Of a DNA stretch of 64,000 bases, positions 42,775 through 54,802 are shown in pieces. Below the pieces are notes generated by a model. The model had not been told where the DNA came from and ran no database searches. It worked only from the letters and a program-made list of their open reading frames with translations. Each line of letters opens with the position of its first letter. The stretch's first letter is position 1. Both the position numbers and the translations under genes were made by a program. Where the stretch lies: NCBI GenBank assembly GCA_033398695.1, contig CM065817.1:65088001-65152000 (forward strand), in the 5' to 3' direction. This DNA is from Orobanche coerulescens (lineage: Eukaryota; Streptophyta; Magnoliopsida; Lamiales; Orobanchaceae).

Positions 42775-44434
42775 TGACACAGTCTTTAGTGTAACTATCG
42801 CAAGTGCATGATATCGTATCAAGTAGTAAGCGGACTTTTTCAGTCCGGTTTATCGATCCCATGAGGAAGTTTGGTTATTTGTTGAATTATACACTATTAG
42901 TCTATTTGTTATAGATATTTATATGATTGAAACACACAAATTAAGAGTTTTGTTTAACAATTGCAAAGAAAATGCAATAATAGTTCCAATATTCAAGGAA
43001 ATAAAAGATTGCACTATAATAGATTAATAAAAGATAAATTAAATAGTTGGGATTATAGACTTAGTTCATCATTAGTTATAGAAGATGTATAGAAGATTAT
43101 AAGATGAATTTACTTATTATGTTGTGTAGATTCGATTTTCCTTTAAAAGACGGTTTCTCTTTCGAACTATAAAACGCCCCTTATATATTGAATCAATCCA
43201 CTATATTTCTATATTGATTGGCTTCAATACATAGCATTAGGTTTTATGAAAATAACTCAAAGAACCATCCAAGGTCTAGAGGTATATTTCTATCCCCTAG
43301 AACAACTTAGAGTGAAGATCATTTGATCTAATCAAACATATTTTCTTTCAAAATATATGAAGACCATAAATATCGTCATTTATTGGCCAAATAAATAAAG
43401 ATTGTTAAAACAATGAAAATCACACACAATAATAAGTAATTCATAATATATCTTTATACAAACTTAAATAACATGACTAACCTTGTTTATAATCCCAACT
43501 AAGGTAACTTAGCCCATGAAGGGTTTACTAAACATAATACAAGCTTGAGTGATCATTATTAGTTGAAAAAGAGAAAGAATTGATCCTAACTCCCTTAGTA
43601 GATAATGGAGAAAGAAGCAATAAACTCCCTTAACAACATATGTTATACCACTATTACACAAGTCACTCAAGAACACAAGTGTGTTCTTCACACAAAAAGA
43701 AAATATTACAAAAAGTGGAAAAATATAAGATGAATGATGATGGATGATGGATCTAAGTGGTCTATTTATACACCTAAAGTCATCTAATAGCTCCCAAACT
43801 CCAGCATTATTACATTAGATCGGATCAATGCCAGCCATCCCCTCAATAATAGACCAAAAGTATAAAAAATTAGATAATGATCAAAAATCTGTCAAGGTTA
43901 CGGCCGTAACTTTGAGGAGTTACGGCCGTAACTATGAGGACTTACGGCCGTAACATTGAGGAGTTACGGCCGTAACATTGAGGAGTTACGTCCGTAACAT
44001 GGCTACGGCTTTTTGCACATTAGTTGCTTTATGAGTTACGCCCGTAACTTTTAGATGTTACGCCCGTAAGGAGTTTCAAACTTCATTCTTAGCCCAGAAT
44101 TTCTGACTTTTGCGTTTTTGCCCCAAATCTTCTTCGGATGATAACTTTTGATATATAACTCTGATTTTGAATCCGGAAAGACTGCCGAAATTGTCTCGGA
44201 AATCCCTACAACATGAATACATAAAAATTCACAAAGAGAATATTTTATAAACATGTTATTTCTTGAGTAAATCAGTAATTCAATCCGATTAAGACTAGAT
44301 TTACATCTTCATCCGATAAAAATAAAATTATTAAAAACTAATTAATTAAAAGCAAAAACGAGTAGACTAGCTCAATTATGGGTGAAATATATCGATACAA
44401 ACCATGGATAAGTGTATAAAATTGACACTTATCA
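42775..44434 (-). repeat. Element F 5' LTR
   Basis: 1,660 bp, plus-strand TGACACAG to CACTTATCA. Minus-strand TATA (TATAAATA) is the complement of 43763-43770. The palindrome array TTACGGCCGTAA (43895-44070) lies upstream of it. The part 43617-44434 matches the partner LTR 29126-29913. Confidence 0.9.
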
Positions 44435-44860
44435 ATCTGATCATGGTGGCGAATATCTTAGTGGAGAGTTTTTGGATTTCTTGGCACATGAGGGGATTAC
44501 TTCCCAGCTCACTGCACCTGGTACACCACAACAAAATGGTGTTGCTGAACGAAGGAATCATACTTTATTTGAGATGGTTAGATCAAAGATGAGTTATTCT
44601 AATTTGCCTATTTCATTTTGGGGATACGCCTTGGAAACAGCAGTGTACATTCTAAACTTGGTGCCTTCGAAATCAGTTCCAATAACACCCACAGAACTAT
44701 GGAATGGGCGCAAGCCCAGTATAGGACATGTTCGGAGTTGGGGTTCACCAGCACACGTGCTGGATAAGGAAGCTGATAAGTTAGCATCTCGTACAGAAGT
44801 ACGAGTGTTTGTAGGGAACGAAGGGTGGCTTATTCTACAGTCCTAAAGATCAGAAGGTCA
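44435..44860 (+). pseudogene. Ty1/copia integrase fragment (element H)
   Basis: Starts within the catalytic core at [12 protein letters not shown], which carries the second catalytic Asp, and continues to [13 protein letters not shown] with the catalytic Glu. This order and spacing is typical of copia integrases. The upstream half is beyond element F and out of the window. A frame break occurs near 44830. It shows H is the host of F. Confidence 0.85.
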
Positions 44861-44949
44861 TTGTTAGCACCAATGCCCGGTTCTTAGAGAAGGACTATAT
44901 AATAAGCCACAAGCCTGGGAGTGAGGTCATTCTAGAAGAACTTAGGGGC

Positions 44950-45850
44950 AAGATTTTGACAATACCAGTTGTACAAACACCTAGTGTACCACATATCGAC
45001 ACCATTATAGATACGCAAACCAAGGACACGCCTCGTCATAGTGGGAGGGTTGTTCGTCAACCTGAACGTTTCATCGGCGTGGGATCGTATTTGGATCACT
45101 CCCCGAACCAGGATGAAATGGATCCATGTACGTATAAGCAGGCAGTTCAAGACAAGGATGCTGAATCCTGGCAAACAACATTGGAATGCGAAATGGGATC
45201 TATGGATTCTAATCAAATGTGGGAGCTAGTAGAGCTACCAAATGGGGTAAAACCCATTAGAAGTAAGTGGGTATACAAGCGTAAGAGAGGATTGAAAGGG
45301 AAGGTTGAAACCTTCAAAGCAGGGCTTGTTGTGAAAGGTTACACTCAGAAGGAGGGCATCGACTACGATGAGACCTTTTCGCCAATAGCCATGCTTAAAT
45401 CGATCCGGATTATCTTAGCTATAGCTGCGCATTTGGATATGGAGATTTGGCAGATGGATGTCAAGACTGCGTTCTTGAATGGGAGTCTTGATAAGGAAAT
45501 CTATATGCGTCAACCTGAGGGATTCATTGCTGAAGGAGAGGAGCACTTAGTATGCAAGCTTAAAAGAGCCATTTATGGTCTCAAGCATGCATCAAGGTCT
45601 TGGAACATGTGATTTGATGAGGTCATTCAATCGTATAGTTTTGAATAGTGTCCTAGTGAGGTTTGTGTATACAAAAAGTATGATGGAAATGTGCTAGTGT
45701 TTCTTGTACTGTACGTAGATGATATAATTCTGATTAGAAACAATGTGAAGGTATTATCAGACGTAAGGGTATGGCTGTCTGAGCAATTCGATATGAAGGA
45801 TTTGGGAGAAGCTGGGCACATCCTTGGTATTAGGATCTTTCGAGATCGAA
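44950..45850 (+). pseudogene. Ty1/copia reverse transcriptase (element H)
   Basis: Open to a TGA at 45610-45612, then continuing in frame with further stops near 45645 and 45868. Blocks: MWELVELPNGVKPI, SKWVYKRK, ETFKAGLVVKGYTQKEGIDYDETFSPIA, QMDVKTAFLNGSLDKEIYM, IYGLKHASRSWN, and the catalytic YVDD at 45712-45723. Copia polymerases follow the integrase, as here. The stops at Arg/Trp positions make it a pseudogene. Confidence 0.88.
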
Positions 45851-45859
45851 AGGAAAGGA

Positions 45860-46460
45860 TGTTGTGCTGATCTCAAACATCCTATATCGATACGGTGCTA
45901 AAGCGGTTTATTATGGAGAATTCCAAGAAAGGTTTCTTGCCTTACAGACATGGAATTCAGCTATCTAAGGCTATGTGTCCTAAGACACAGAAGGAGATAG
46001 ATGACATGAAGCTGGTCCCTTATGCTTCGGTAGCGGGAAGCCTCATGTATGCTATGCTTTGCACTAGGCCTGATATCTGTCATGCTATAGGCATGGTGGC
46101 GAGATATCAGTCGAACCCAGGACCGGGACATTGGATTGATGTCAAGCATATACTCAAGTACCTGAGAAGGACTAGGGAGCATATGCTTGTATATCTTTGT
46201 CCTTTGGATTACACTAACTCAGATTTCCAGTCGGACAAAGTTAAGCTTAAGTCAACCCCGAGATATATTTTTGTTGGACTTAGATGTGGTTCTTGGTTTG
46301 CATAGAAGTATCACAATTTTATTGTGGCAATATTGGTGCATTTATAAACCCGGAGGAACCACAAGCCCATAGAGCAAGAAAACATATCAGTCGCAAGTAA
46401 TGTTGTAAAACGAAGGAACGTAGTGTTGTTCAAGATTGCATCTGGAAACAACCTAGTTGA
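45860..46460 (+). pseudogene. Ty1/copia RNase H (element H)
   Basis: VAGSLMYAMLCTRPDICHA and HWIDVKHILKYLRRT are the conserved connection blocks. The catalytic segment reads YTNSDFQSDKVKLKSTPRYIF where copia elements have an Asp after YT, so the first acid is lost. The reading frame decays after 46305. Confidence 0.8.
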
Positions 46461-46573
46461 TTCTTTCATGTAGAAGGAATGGGGTTGAGATGTATGGCAC
46501 AATTGCTTTGAGTATAAGTAGGAGATAGATAGACACAGTCTAGATAGTATACTTCAAAAGCATGATTTGAGTA

Positions 46574-48039
46574 TAAGTGGGAGATTGTTATGGTTGTATA
46601 CGTCAAAGCATACTTTATGCTTGTATTACCTAATTTCCCGGTCTTTATCTATGAGAATATTTAATTCATTCATCACATGTTTTGCATATTTATTCATGCT
46701 ATTGTTATGCAAATGTTGTCTAAATTATTTTATATTGTAGATAATGTGGTGTGTCGAGTCACACACAAGATCACATTATCGGTTCCTAATATAGTAATAT
46801 TTAGTTCACAACCTATATAATATTAGACCGTTATGTGAGAGGTTGTAGTATATGCTTGAGATTGGTTGGTCTTAACCATTAACATATATTAGCATATTCG
46901 GTATACGTTGAACAGGATCGAGGTGAGATAGATTCTTCTGTACTGACTATAAGAAGAACGTACATCTCGGACAATTATTATTTCTTAATTCTAGTGATTA
47001 ATATTTAATTATATATATTTAATATTTATTGCTTTGATTTATCATGGGTGAGGCAGAATGATTGACTCAATATGCTCGATATTTTGGGCAATATTATTAT
47101 TTATATTATAATTAATATTATAGCTAGAAATCGTGTCCCGACCAGTTGGGTTGATCATGTCCTTTGAGGCACTCGAAAGGATTATTATATTAAACCCTGC
47201 AGGTGGAATTAATTTTCCGATATAATAATAAAGGTCGAGTGGTATACTCATGTATAATGTATTAATTAATTAAAAGCTGTGAGTAGCTTAAATTAATTAA
47301 TGGACATGGAATATCTTAAACACGGGAAATAATTACTTCAAAAAGAAGTCCAATTTCGTAATTTGGGATTTTGGTAGGAAGTGCAATATCAACTTTTTAG
47401 TGGACTAAGTTGATATTTAATAGAGTCATTATATTAGGAAGAGTTCTAATATAGGAAGATGACATCTATTAAGAGTCCGTACCATATCCTCCTTAAGGTT
47501 CTCAGAGTAGCCAAAACACCTATAAATAGGATGCATGAGGTGGCCGATTTTATCATCATAATTTGAGCCAAAATTTTCGATTTTTTTGTGTGTGTTTAAT
47601 TGTGGATCTTGACTTGTGTCTTGGATTCCATAATTTAGTTAACACAATATTTTTCTAAAATACCACAAATATTCAAGAAAAATAGAGAGAAAATCGAAAG
47701 GAATTTTGGAAGAACAATTCGGACGATCCTTGTTGCTGTCCAAGTAGTCCGGTAGATTTTTATCTACACGACATCCGAATAATAGGCAGGATATACTCCA
47801 GAAGACTTTGAGTTAGAAATACAAGTAGATCGAAGAAGAATAGAGGGAGTAGTTCGATCGATCCAAGGAGGGAATTTCTACCACTTCGCGTCAAAGGTAT
47901 TAATTACCGACTCCCATGCATAAATATATTTATTTGATTGTTTATTAATATGTTTAGTTAATTAATTGACAAGCCTAAATAGATCCGGTTTTTATGTTGG
48001 TTACTTTATAAAACCGTTTATAAAATATTTTCACCAACT
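46574..48039 (+). repeat. Ty1/copia 3' LTR and purine tract (element H)
   Basis: AAGTGGGAGATT (46574-46585) is a copia-type purine tract. The LTR starts TGTTATGG at 46586. TATA (CTATAAATAGG) lies near 47520-47529 and a tcaaag/gtatta splice-donor-like motif at 47896/47897. The 3' end is taken at about 48039 (..ccaacta) and is uncertain because the terminal CA appears mutated and the 5' LTR is not in the window. Confidence 0.7.
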
Positions 48040-48893
48040 AGCTTCCGTTGAGTTTTACATTTCAACATTTTCTTCTCATCCTGCAATTTACAGCCGATTT
48101 TTATTATTCTGTACGTAGTTTACCTCAGGCACTAGAAAAAACTCAACAAACCGAATTCAAAACCTCACCCGATTATACAACCCTCACAGTGAACCTGACC
48201 CAGATTTCTAGAACTCGCGGCCCGAACTCGTGAACATGAAACCATCAACCTTCCCTTCAGTCGGCCAAAACTGTATTCAACCCTCAAATGCTTTATTATC
48301 AGTTTTATGTTCATATTCCATTATGTTATATACAACCAAACATTACAAAACTAGAAATTTTAATCACAAAGGTGAAATACCGTGACCTCGAGTCCCAGCC
48401 CGGACAAAGAATCCAGAAACTTGAACATGATAAATCGACCTGAACACATAAATTACCAAACCCGAGTTGTTCAAACCCTGTTGCATAACCCGAATCTAAA
48501 ACCACCAGCCGAAGTTAGCTATCCCCTGATCCGAAATCATCGCCGGACCTGCACTGTACCATGAGCTCCCCGTCGAAAAATCGCCACACTGTCAATCATC
48601 GCCGCCGTCCTTTTGTTGTGAGGTGCGAACTTTTGTGTGATTGTCTGATTGTCTGTGTGTATGTCTTTCGGCCATTCTATTTCCGACCGAGAAGAAATTG
48701 TTTAGTGAGAGAGAATGAGACGGGAAGAAATTAGAGAGAGAGAGGAGAGGGCAGAGTGAGGGAGGGGATTCACGGGAGGTGAGAAAATGAGTTGGTGTCG
48801 GCTGAGGGTTAGATTTAGGGGTTTTATACCCGTGACTTTTTAGGGTAATTCAATTAAGCCCCCAAATTCTCAGATACTTCAATTTAACCCCAG

Positions 48894-48898
<5 letters not shown>
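48040..48898. other. Unresolved noncoding region, possibly LTR U3
   Basis: No convincing gene. A GA-rich stretch (48690-48780) and a ttttatacc TATA-like word at about 48831 are followed by an AT-rich leader. It may be the left half of an LTR that ends at 51126. Short frames here, such as the one at 48382-48564, have no recognisable domain. Confidence 0.4.

Positions 48899-48960
<62 letters not shown>
48899..48960. repeat. (TA)n microsatellite, about 31 units
   Basis: Uninterrupted TA dinucleotide run directly abutting the left end of the inverted-repeat element at 48961. Confidence 0.95.
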
Positions 48961-48963
<3 letters not shown>

Positions 48964-50015
48964 ATAGGTTCAGGTAGGAAAACTTTTTTCCGTAAGAAAT
49001 AAGAATGATTCTACCCGATCTTTGGTGATTAATGATCATGATTTGTGCACGTTGTCTTAAAGATTTAAGCTAAGTGTGCTTCTGGGATATTTTTGATGGG
49101 ATATTTTTGTAATTATACAGATTTTATGTTTGGTATTTCCTACAATCATGGGATTTCATATCCCACTTCTTATCTCTTCCCAAATTTTAGCACCTTTGAT
49201 AATATTGTTTTGATAATTATTGTGATGTCATTTATGTGATAGTTAGCACTTAAATCTGTAAAATTTTGCATTGTTAATACATTTTATTTCTGTTAATATT
49301 TTAATAGTAGAGTTTAGCATTAAAATGTTATTTGTATTAGCACATTTAATAGGTAATACTAGCATATATGGTATGTAATGCTTGCATAGGAGTTTATGGG
49401 ATTTACAAATGGAGTCTTATTGTATTTATTGTATTTTTTTTAGTAAATGACGCGAAAATCATTTTGTACCTATACTTGAAAACGAGTATGATTATTTATC
49501 TTCCAAAAAAATAAAGCACAACACATTGTATCAAAATTGACTGTATTGTACACAATAAAGCATAACAAAAAATCACATAATTGGAATATAACCAGAACTG
49601 CACTCTGTTTTCCAATTTGCAGCACACACAAAACAAATGGTTAGCACAACAGTTCCGATTTTTAAAAATAAAAATCAAATAGAAAAAAAGATAATGTTAG
49701 TTTTTACAAAATAAAAATAAATACACCAAAAATATAAAATATTTGAATGACTAAAAAATATGAAATCCCATAAAAAATAGATATTAACCTAAAATATGAA
49801 ATCCCATGCATATAGGAACTTCCCATGATTTTAGTAACTTCCCATAAGATAAATTAATCAAATTACATTGGTACCCTCAATAATTAAATTCGTTAGCACT
49901 CTTAGTTTCCCGTATTAGCACAGCAGAACGAAATCTGGGTCATTAATCTCCAAGGATTAATGGCTCACAATCATTCCTATTTCTTACACTTATATCATTT
50001 CACTCCATAACCCAC

Positions 50016-50018
<3 letters not shown>
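48961..50018. mobile_element. Micron-like inverted-repeat element inside a (TA)n microsatellite
   Basis: 1,058 bp with (TA)n on both sides. Terminal sequences gggataggttcagg and the complement of the right end (ggggtgggttatgg) are degenerate inverted repeats. Subterminal GTAAGAAATAAGAATGATT (about 48993-49011) pairs with GTAAGAAATAGGAATGATT on the right at 18 of 19 bases, followed by further pairing around gattaatga. No transposase frame. This fits the micron type of TA-microsatellite-targeting elements described in rice; a Stowaway-like MITE with TA duplication is an alternative. Confidence 0.7.

Positions 50019-50056
<38 letters not shown>
50019..50056. repeat. (TA)n microsatellite, about 19 units
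   Basis: Right-hand TA run flanking the inverted-repeat element. Confidence 0.95.
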
Positions 50057-50059
<3 letters not shown>

Positions 50060-51126
50060 CCTCCAATTGACCCCAATCAGCTTTTCATCTCATTCAGTTT
50101 CAGCCTCAAGTTCCTAATTCGTGCATATTTAATCCAATCAACTTTTCAATAATTAAGATTCAATCCTAATTATGACCAAGACATTAAAATGTTGACTTTC
50201 AATTAATATTAATAATTAATCTAAATTTATGCATATATATTTTAATTTCAGTCATTATATCGTAATATTTTATAATAATTAAATTATTATTATATGTAGA
50301 CTTTATCGAGGATTTACGGGCTTAGGACTGTGAGTCGAGCATCTTCATATTCAAGTCAGACATCATCATTTATTGAGGTGGAAATTTTCACTATCACTTT
50401 AATTGGATTGTATATATGATATTCTATTCATGTTTAAAATTATGATGCACGTTGTAAATTAGGCTCACCTGTATATGTGTAAAGAGGCTATCTTAAGATA
50501 TATGTTGTTGCGAGGACACCTGCGCAACCTCAATATTCACATACGTGCTCGATTCATGTTATATGTGGTATTGTGTGTATGTTTAATGTTGTTGCGGGGG
50601 CACCTGCGCAACCTCAATATTCATGTTATGCGTGCTGGATTCATGCTATACGTAATATTGTGTGTATGCATTAACGTTGAGGAAAAGATATGATAGATTA
50701 TTCATGTTATGCTTTCCATGAGATTGCATATTACTGTGATCAGTGTGATTTCCACAAGCTGAAGGAAGCTCACCCCCACCTTTATTGATCCCGCAGGTTA
50801 AACCGATCCGGATGGACGAAGGAGCGAGCCGAGAGGGCAAATGAATGAGAATTTATTACATGATGTTCATCGTTATGTCTAATGTTTTGAAACTTATTTG
50901 GGGAAACTTTGACTAGAAATTTATAATTTATTCTTCCACCGTAAATTTTTATCTCATATTTATGACGTATTGTTGTCTTATTTAAAGGTATTTAATTTAT
51001 GTCATTGTAACGACTCGACTTTGTAGGCTAGAATTTCAATATTCTCAGAAGAAAATATTTTTGTCAAAATTTACCTTTTTATTTATTTTCCCCAATAAAT
51101 ACCCCTAGAAAGTCGGGGCGTTACAT
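50057..51126 (+). repeat. Probable 3' portion of a Ty3/gypsy LTR
   Basis: Ends GTCGGGGCGTTACA, and TGTAACGACTCG occurs 120 bp before the end, the same terminal arrangement as in the A, B, E and G LTRs. An 84-bp tandem duplication (50502-50585, 50586-50669) and a cccgcaggttaaacc segment echo the layout of those LTRs. No internal region or second LTR is recognised, so this could be a solo or truncated LTR. Flanked on the right by LINE sequence. Confidence 0.5.
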
Positions 51127-51497
51127 TAGTCCTAAAAGAGACACTAGACTTATGAGAATTAACGAGTTGCCCCGAGGCCTTTTCGTACGCCACCAGACAA
51201 CTCTTCACCGCTTCAAATTCATCATTGGCAGCCCTTAAGAATAAGAGGCTATCATACGCAAAAAAATAAGTGTGAAACTGACGGAGCACGTCTCGAAACA
51301 CGACAACTATGGATGGGCCCTAACCGTTCGGCATTGGACAACGGCCTGGATAAACCTACAGCACAATTAATAAATAGTGCAGGAGAAAGGGGATCCCCTT
51401 GACGCAACTTGCGAGTAGGAATGACCTCGTTAGTACGAGATCCTCAAATATTAAAATGATATCTAACCGTGGTTAGGCACAACATAATATTATCAAT
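51127..51497 (-). pseudogene. LINE (L1-type) reverse transcriptase fragment
   Basis: On the minus strand RQGDPLSP, FINCAVGLSRPL and then FFAYDSLLFLRA, which corresponds to the FADDSLLF catalytic block with one Asp changed to Tyr. It is followed by VKSCLVAYEKASGQLVNSHKSS, a typical plant L1 continuation. About 370 bp remain. It is cut on the left by LTR sequence and on the right by element I. Confidence 0.8.
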
Positions 51498-53860
51498 TGT
51501 TGTTAGTTGATTCTTTAGTCTAATACTCGTAAGCGCACGATTTGTTCGATGTAGATATGCGGTGCAAGGTCGATTCCACAGAGAGGACTATGATAGTGAA
51601 GTAAATATAGTCCTACCGTTTTGAACCAAATTATATTAAATTCTAACATAGTCCCAAATAATTTGATTTTTTATTGGTTATAATAATTGCAATAAATAAC
51701 AGTAATTTTTAAGTAGATTTTAGGTAAATTGATTTTAAATAATTTATTAGGGTTTAGAATCCACCAATGTCTATTTATTATATAATTTATATTCTAATTC
51801 CAAGAAATTCAGGGAATAGATTCTGAAATAAATCTCACTATTTCCCTATAGATTTGACAATAAGTTCAAATTATAATTCAAATATAGATTTTCCTTCGCT
51901 TGAAAAATGTAATTTCTAAGCATTATATGTATCCAATTTAATGGAAAACAAATAATCAAAGAAATTAACTAATATCAATAATCACAAAGCAATGGGGAAT
52001 TTATAACTATCAAAAATACGTGATATAATTGATGAAATAATATTCCCCTATTGAAGCGAAAATCATAATCGTTAAAAATATTTATTTGGAATTAATATAT
52101 AAATATTAATAATAATATAGACATGGTTTCATCATAACCCCAGTAAAAGAAAATTACTCACTCATAATAACAACACAAATAAATAAAAATTCCATAATAT
52201 TATTACACAAATATAATTTTATTACACAATATTTTTATTTCTCTCCCTTACAATAATATCTCTCTATTTTTTCTCTTTTTTTCTCCTCCCCAAACACTAC
52301 ACATTCATCCCCTATTTATACTACTTCAAAATCAATAAAATAATAATTTTTACAATTTTAAAATCCCACCACCTAATAATTCACGGCTGCCCATGAGGTG
52401 CTGATGTCATGGATGGCATCAGCACAGAGTTGAAATTCCGGTCCAATCAGGTGTTAACACGTGGCACAATATGGTCCGTCTATTTAATTGTCCTTCGAAC
52501 GGTCATAACTTCTTCATACGAACTCGGATTCGGGTGAATTTTTTTTTAAAACAATCGTCTCGACGAGACGAACAAAGTGAGACCAGTCGTGACTATATTT
52601 GAATTTTGTAAAAATATCGCCCTTGAACCAATTGATCTGTCTTGTACCGGTTGGTTAACCTGCAGATATAATTTAATTCCAATTAATTATCCAAAAATGA
52701 CATAAAATTATAGAAAATTCTAACAAAATGAAATAATATAAATATATGGTAAAACGAATAAATTATCACACAAAACACACAATTATATACATAAAATACT
52801 AATAAAAATATTACTCAAAATATACTAAACAAATTTCCCCACACTTATCTTTTGCACGTCCTCGGGCAAATCTTATACCCGAGTTGTAATACTCATATGC
52901 TGAAAAAATTATGACAAAACCAATATCAAGAGAGAACAAGTGATCATGACCCAAGTGAGATCAGAGAAAAATAGGATGTCGCACCAAATTCTAACAACTT
53001 CATTGAGAATCGAATGCCAAAAGATTCAATACCCTCACAGTGGATATCACTCTTCACTCAAGTGTATATACCAGATATTCGAGAAGAGTTCACTCATATC
53101 AAAGCATAATGTGTCATTACCATATGCTTGGTCAAAAATCAAATCTCCACTACTTAAAAATAAACTCATGCATAAATCAAAAGATCTTTTCTTTTGGTTG
53201 TAACGTGGCTTTGGGTATGGGTAGGATAAAGGGAAAATTATGAGGTTTGCTAGCCAAGATCAATTGTGAATTTAGATGCATAACAAATCCTATAAATAAC
53301 AATCAACACCCCCCTTCTGTAATGAAAACTCTCAAACCATCATCCCCAAGTTATTCTGTACATGGTAATTGAATATTCATCTGGTAAGGTCATACTCTTG
53401 TGTAAAAAAAAATATGCAATGGATCTTCTGGAAGGAATTATGTATCACTCAAGGGATAGTTCAAGTGCTATTTTATGTATATAGTGATGATTTTCGCACT
53501 TGACCTCCCGATTTTTTTTTTCAGGCCGGTTTTTTTTTTGCCTTTATTTATATATTTTTTTCTCGGTTCAATACTCCAATGTACTTCACACCCTTAATCT
53601 CCACAATACTCTTATAAACATCGGCCCCTATTTGTCACACATCTAGTTCACAATTAAATCTTTGACTAGATGGTGCAAATGGATGAGTCATCAACAAGAA
53701 TGGATAATGGCTAAAGTAATGTGCTTGATCAAAGAAATAGGTTCAGGCTCAATGGGGTTTCTAAGGATAAAATGTAATGGGTGGAAAAAATATAAGCCAA
53801 CAAGGGGTTAATCCTAATTGCCTTTATCATCTTAATGCACGAGTTTATGAATGTAGTCTC
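51498..53860 (-). mobile_element. Element I: minus-strand LTR element, 3' end
   Basis: The LTR is at about 51498-52831 (TGTTGTTAG to TACTAAACA). Minus-strand TATA is the complement of 52313-52320. The purine tract GTGTGGGGAAATT at about 52832-52845 makes this the 3' LTR. The interior 52846-53860 is AT-rich with no credible frame and includes long T runs near 53515-53570. It is broken at 53861 by element J. Lineage not assigned. Confidence 0.65.
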
Positions 53861-54802
53861 TGTTGTTACCCAAAATATTATCCGGAGATAGTATTGCTGG
53901 AACGATCGAGTAACAAACAAAATGCGAGAACACTTCCGTGGGAAAATGGATAACACAAGATTTGCCGGGGTTGTTAGTCCCGGGCTTGAATGCTCTCGCG
54001 AGATGTTATTAATAAATATACTGTCGAGTACAAATATTAATGTTAGAATCTAATACAATGAGTGTAAAAGCTTCTAGTTATCTAGGCTTTAGAGCGCGTA
54101 GATTGCCGGAAGAACCAGATGGATGAATCTGTGAGTTCTTGCTTGGACTTTATGATGAATGTGAGTGAATGTCACTATGAATATGTTAGTGCTTGCCAAA
54201 AGAGCCTTTTGTTCTCTCTTTGGTGTGTATTTTTGCACTTAATTCGTGGTATCTTTTTTTTTTGGCCGCAACCGTGAGTTCTCTATTTATAGGGGACTAA
54301 GTAGTTGGGATCCCTCGGGCGATCGCGGGCGATCGCCGTTTTCTATATTAAAATAAACTGCCGATCGTCCGATCCGTGGGCCTGTTCCCTTGAGGTCCGA
54401 GGTTGCGATTGGAGGCCACTGGGTGAACGATGGGAAGCCGGCCACGCGTCGCAGTCGCCGTCAGGGGGTCCACCGTACCTTTCGGCGGCCTTGTCGGTAG
54501 GTGCGGTAGGTGACAGTGGGTCAATGATCCTTTTGTTGGTATCCTACGAAGATCGCGGGTGGGCCCTCGTCCAAGATTCGGTCTTCGGCGACTTTGACGG
54601 ATCTTTGGGTCCCCACGTGGCATGAGACGATCGCCTCGAACCGTTAGACAAAGACGATCGCCAGTATCAAAAGACGATCGGGTTACCAAAAGACGATCAT
54701 TGTATTATGCCGGACTTTAGGTGTTCGTCCGAGTTGGCTTCTATGTTTGACTTTTCGGGAGGTCGCGATCGCCTATTCCAGCGAGTTAATCGTCGCACAA
54801 CA
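53861..54802 (-). repeat. Element J 3' LTR
   Basis: 942 bp, plus-strand TGTTGTTACC to GCACAACA, i.e. 6-bp inverted ends. Minus-strand TATA (TATAAATA) is the complement of 54284-54291. GCGATCGC-type palindromes occur at about 54314-54340, 54625-54690 and 54764-54776, upstream of the TATA box. The purine tract CGAAATGGGGCAAT lies at about 54804-54818. Confidence 0.8.
54314..54776. repeat. GCGATCGC palindrome cluster in J LTR U3
   Basis: gcgatcgc, gacgatcgcc, gacgatcg and tcgcgatcgcc words recur upstream of the minus-strand TATA box, the closest about 22 bp away. Confidence 0.75.

Larger units (their letters stand above)
29126..44434 (-). mobile_element. Element F: non-autonomous LTR retrotransposon with two cargo ORFs
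   Basis: Minus-strand element. The 5' LTR is 42775-44434, the primer site 42751-42768, the interior 29914-42774 (about 3.4 kb without element G), and the 3' LTR at 29126-29913 is cut by B. LTR ends are TGATAAGTG and GTGTCA. The interior lacks gag, protease, RT and integrase. In transcript order it contains a 245-bp leader, a zinc-finger ORF similar to carlavirus nucleic-acid-binding proteins (split by G), a LOG-family gene, and about 1.6 kb of AT-rich 3' sequence. F is inserted in the integrase region of the copia element H. It could be mobilised only in trans. Confidence 0.88.

Noticed and set aside
49496..49678. 60-codon minus-strand frame in the TA-flanked element
   Set aside because: Cys/Leu-rich short frame with no transposase motif; expected by chance.
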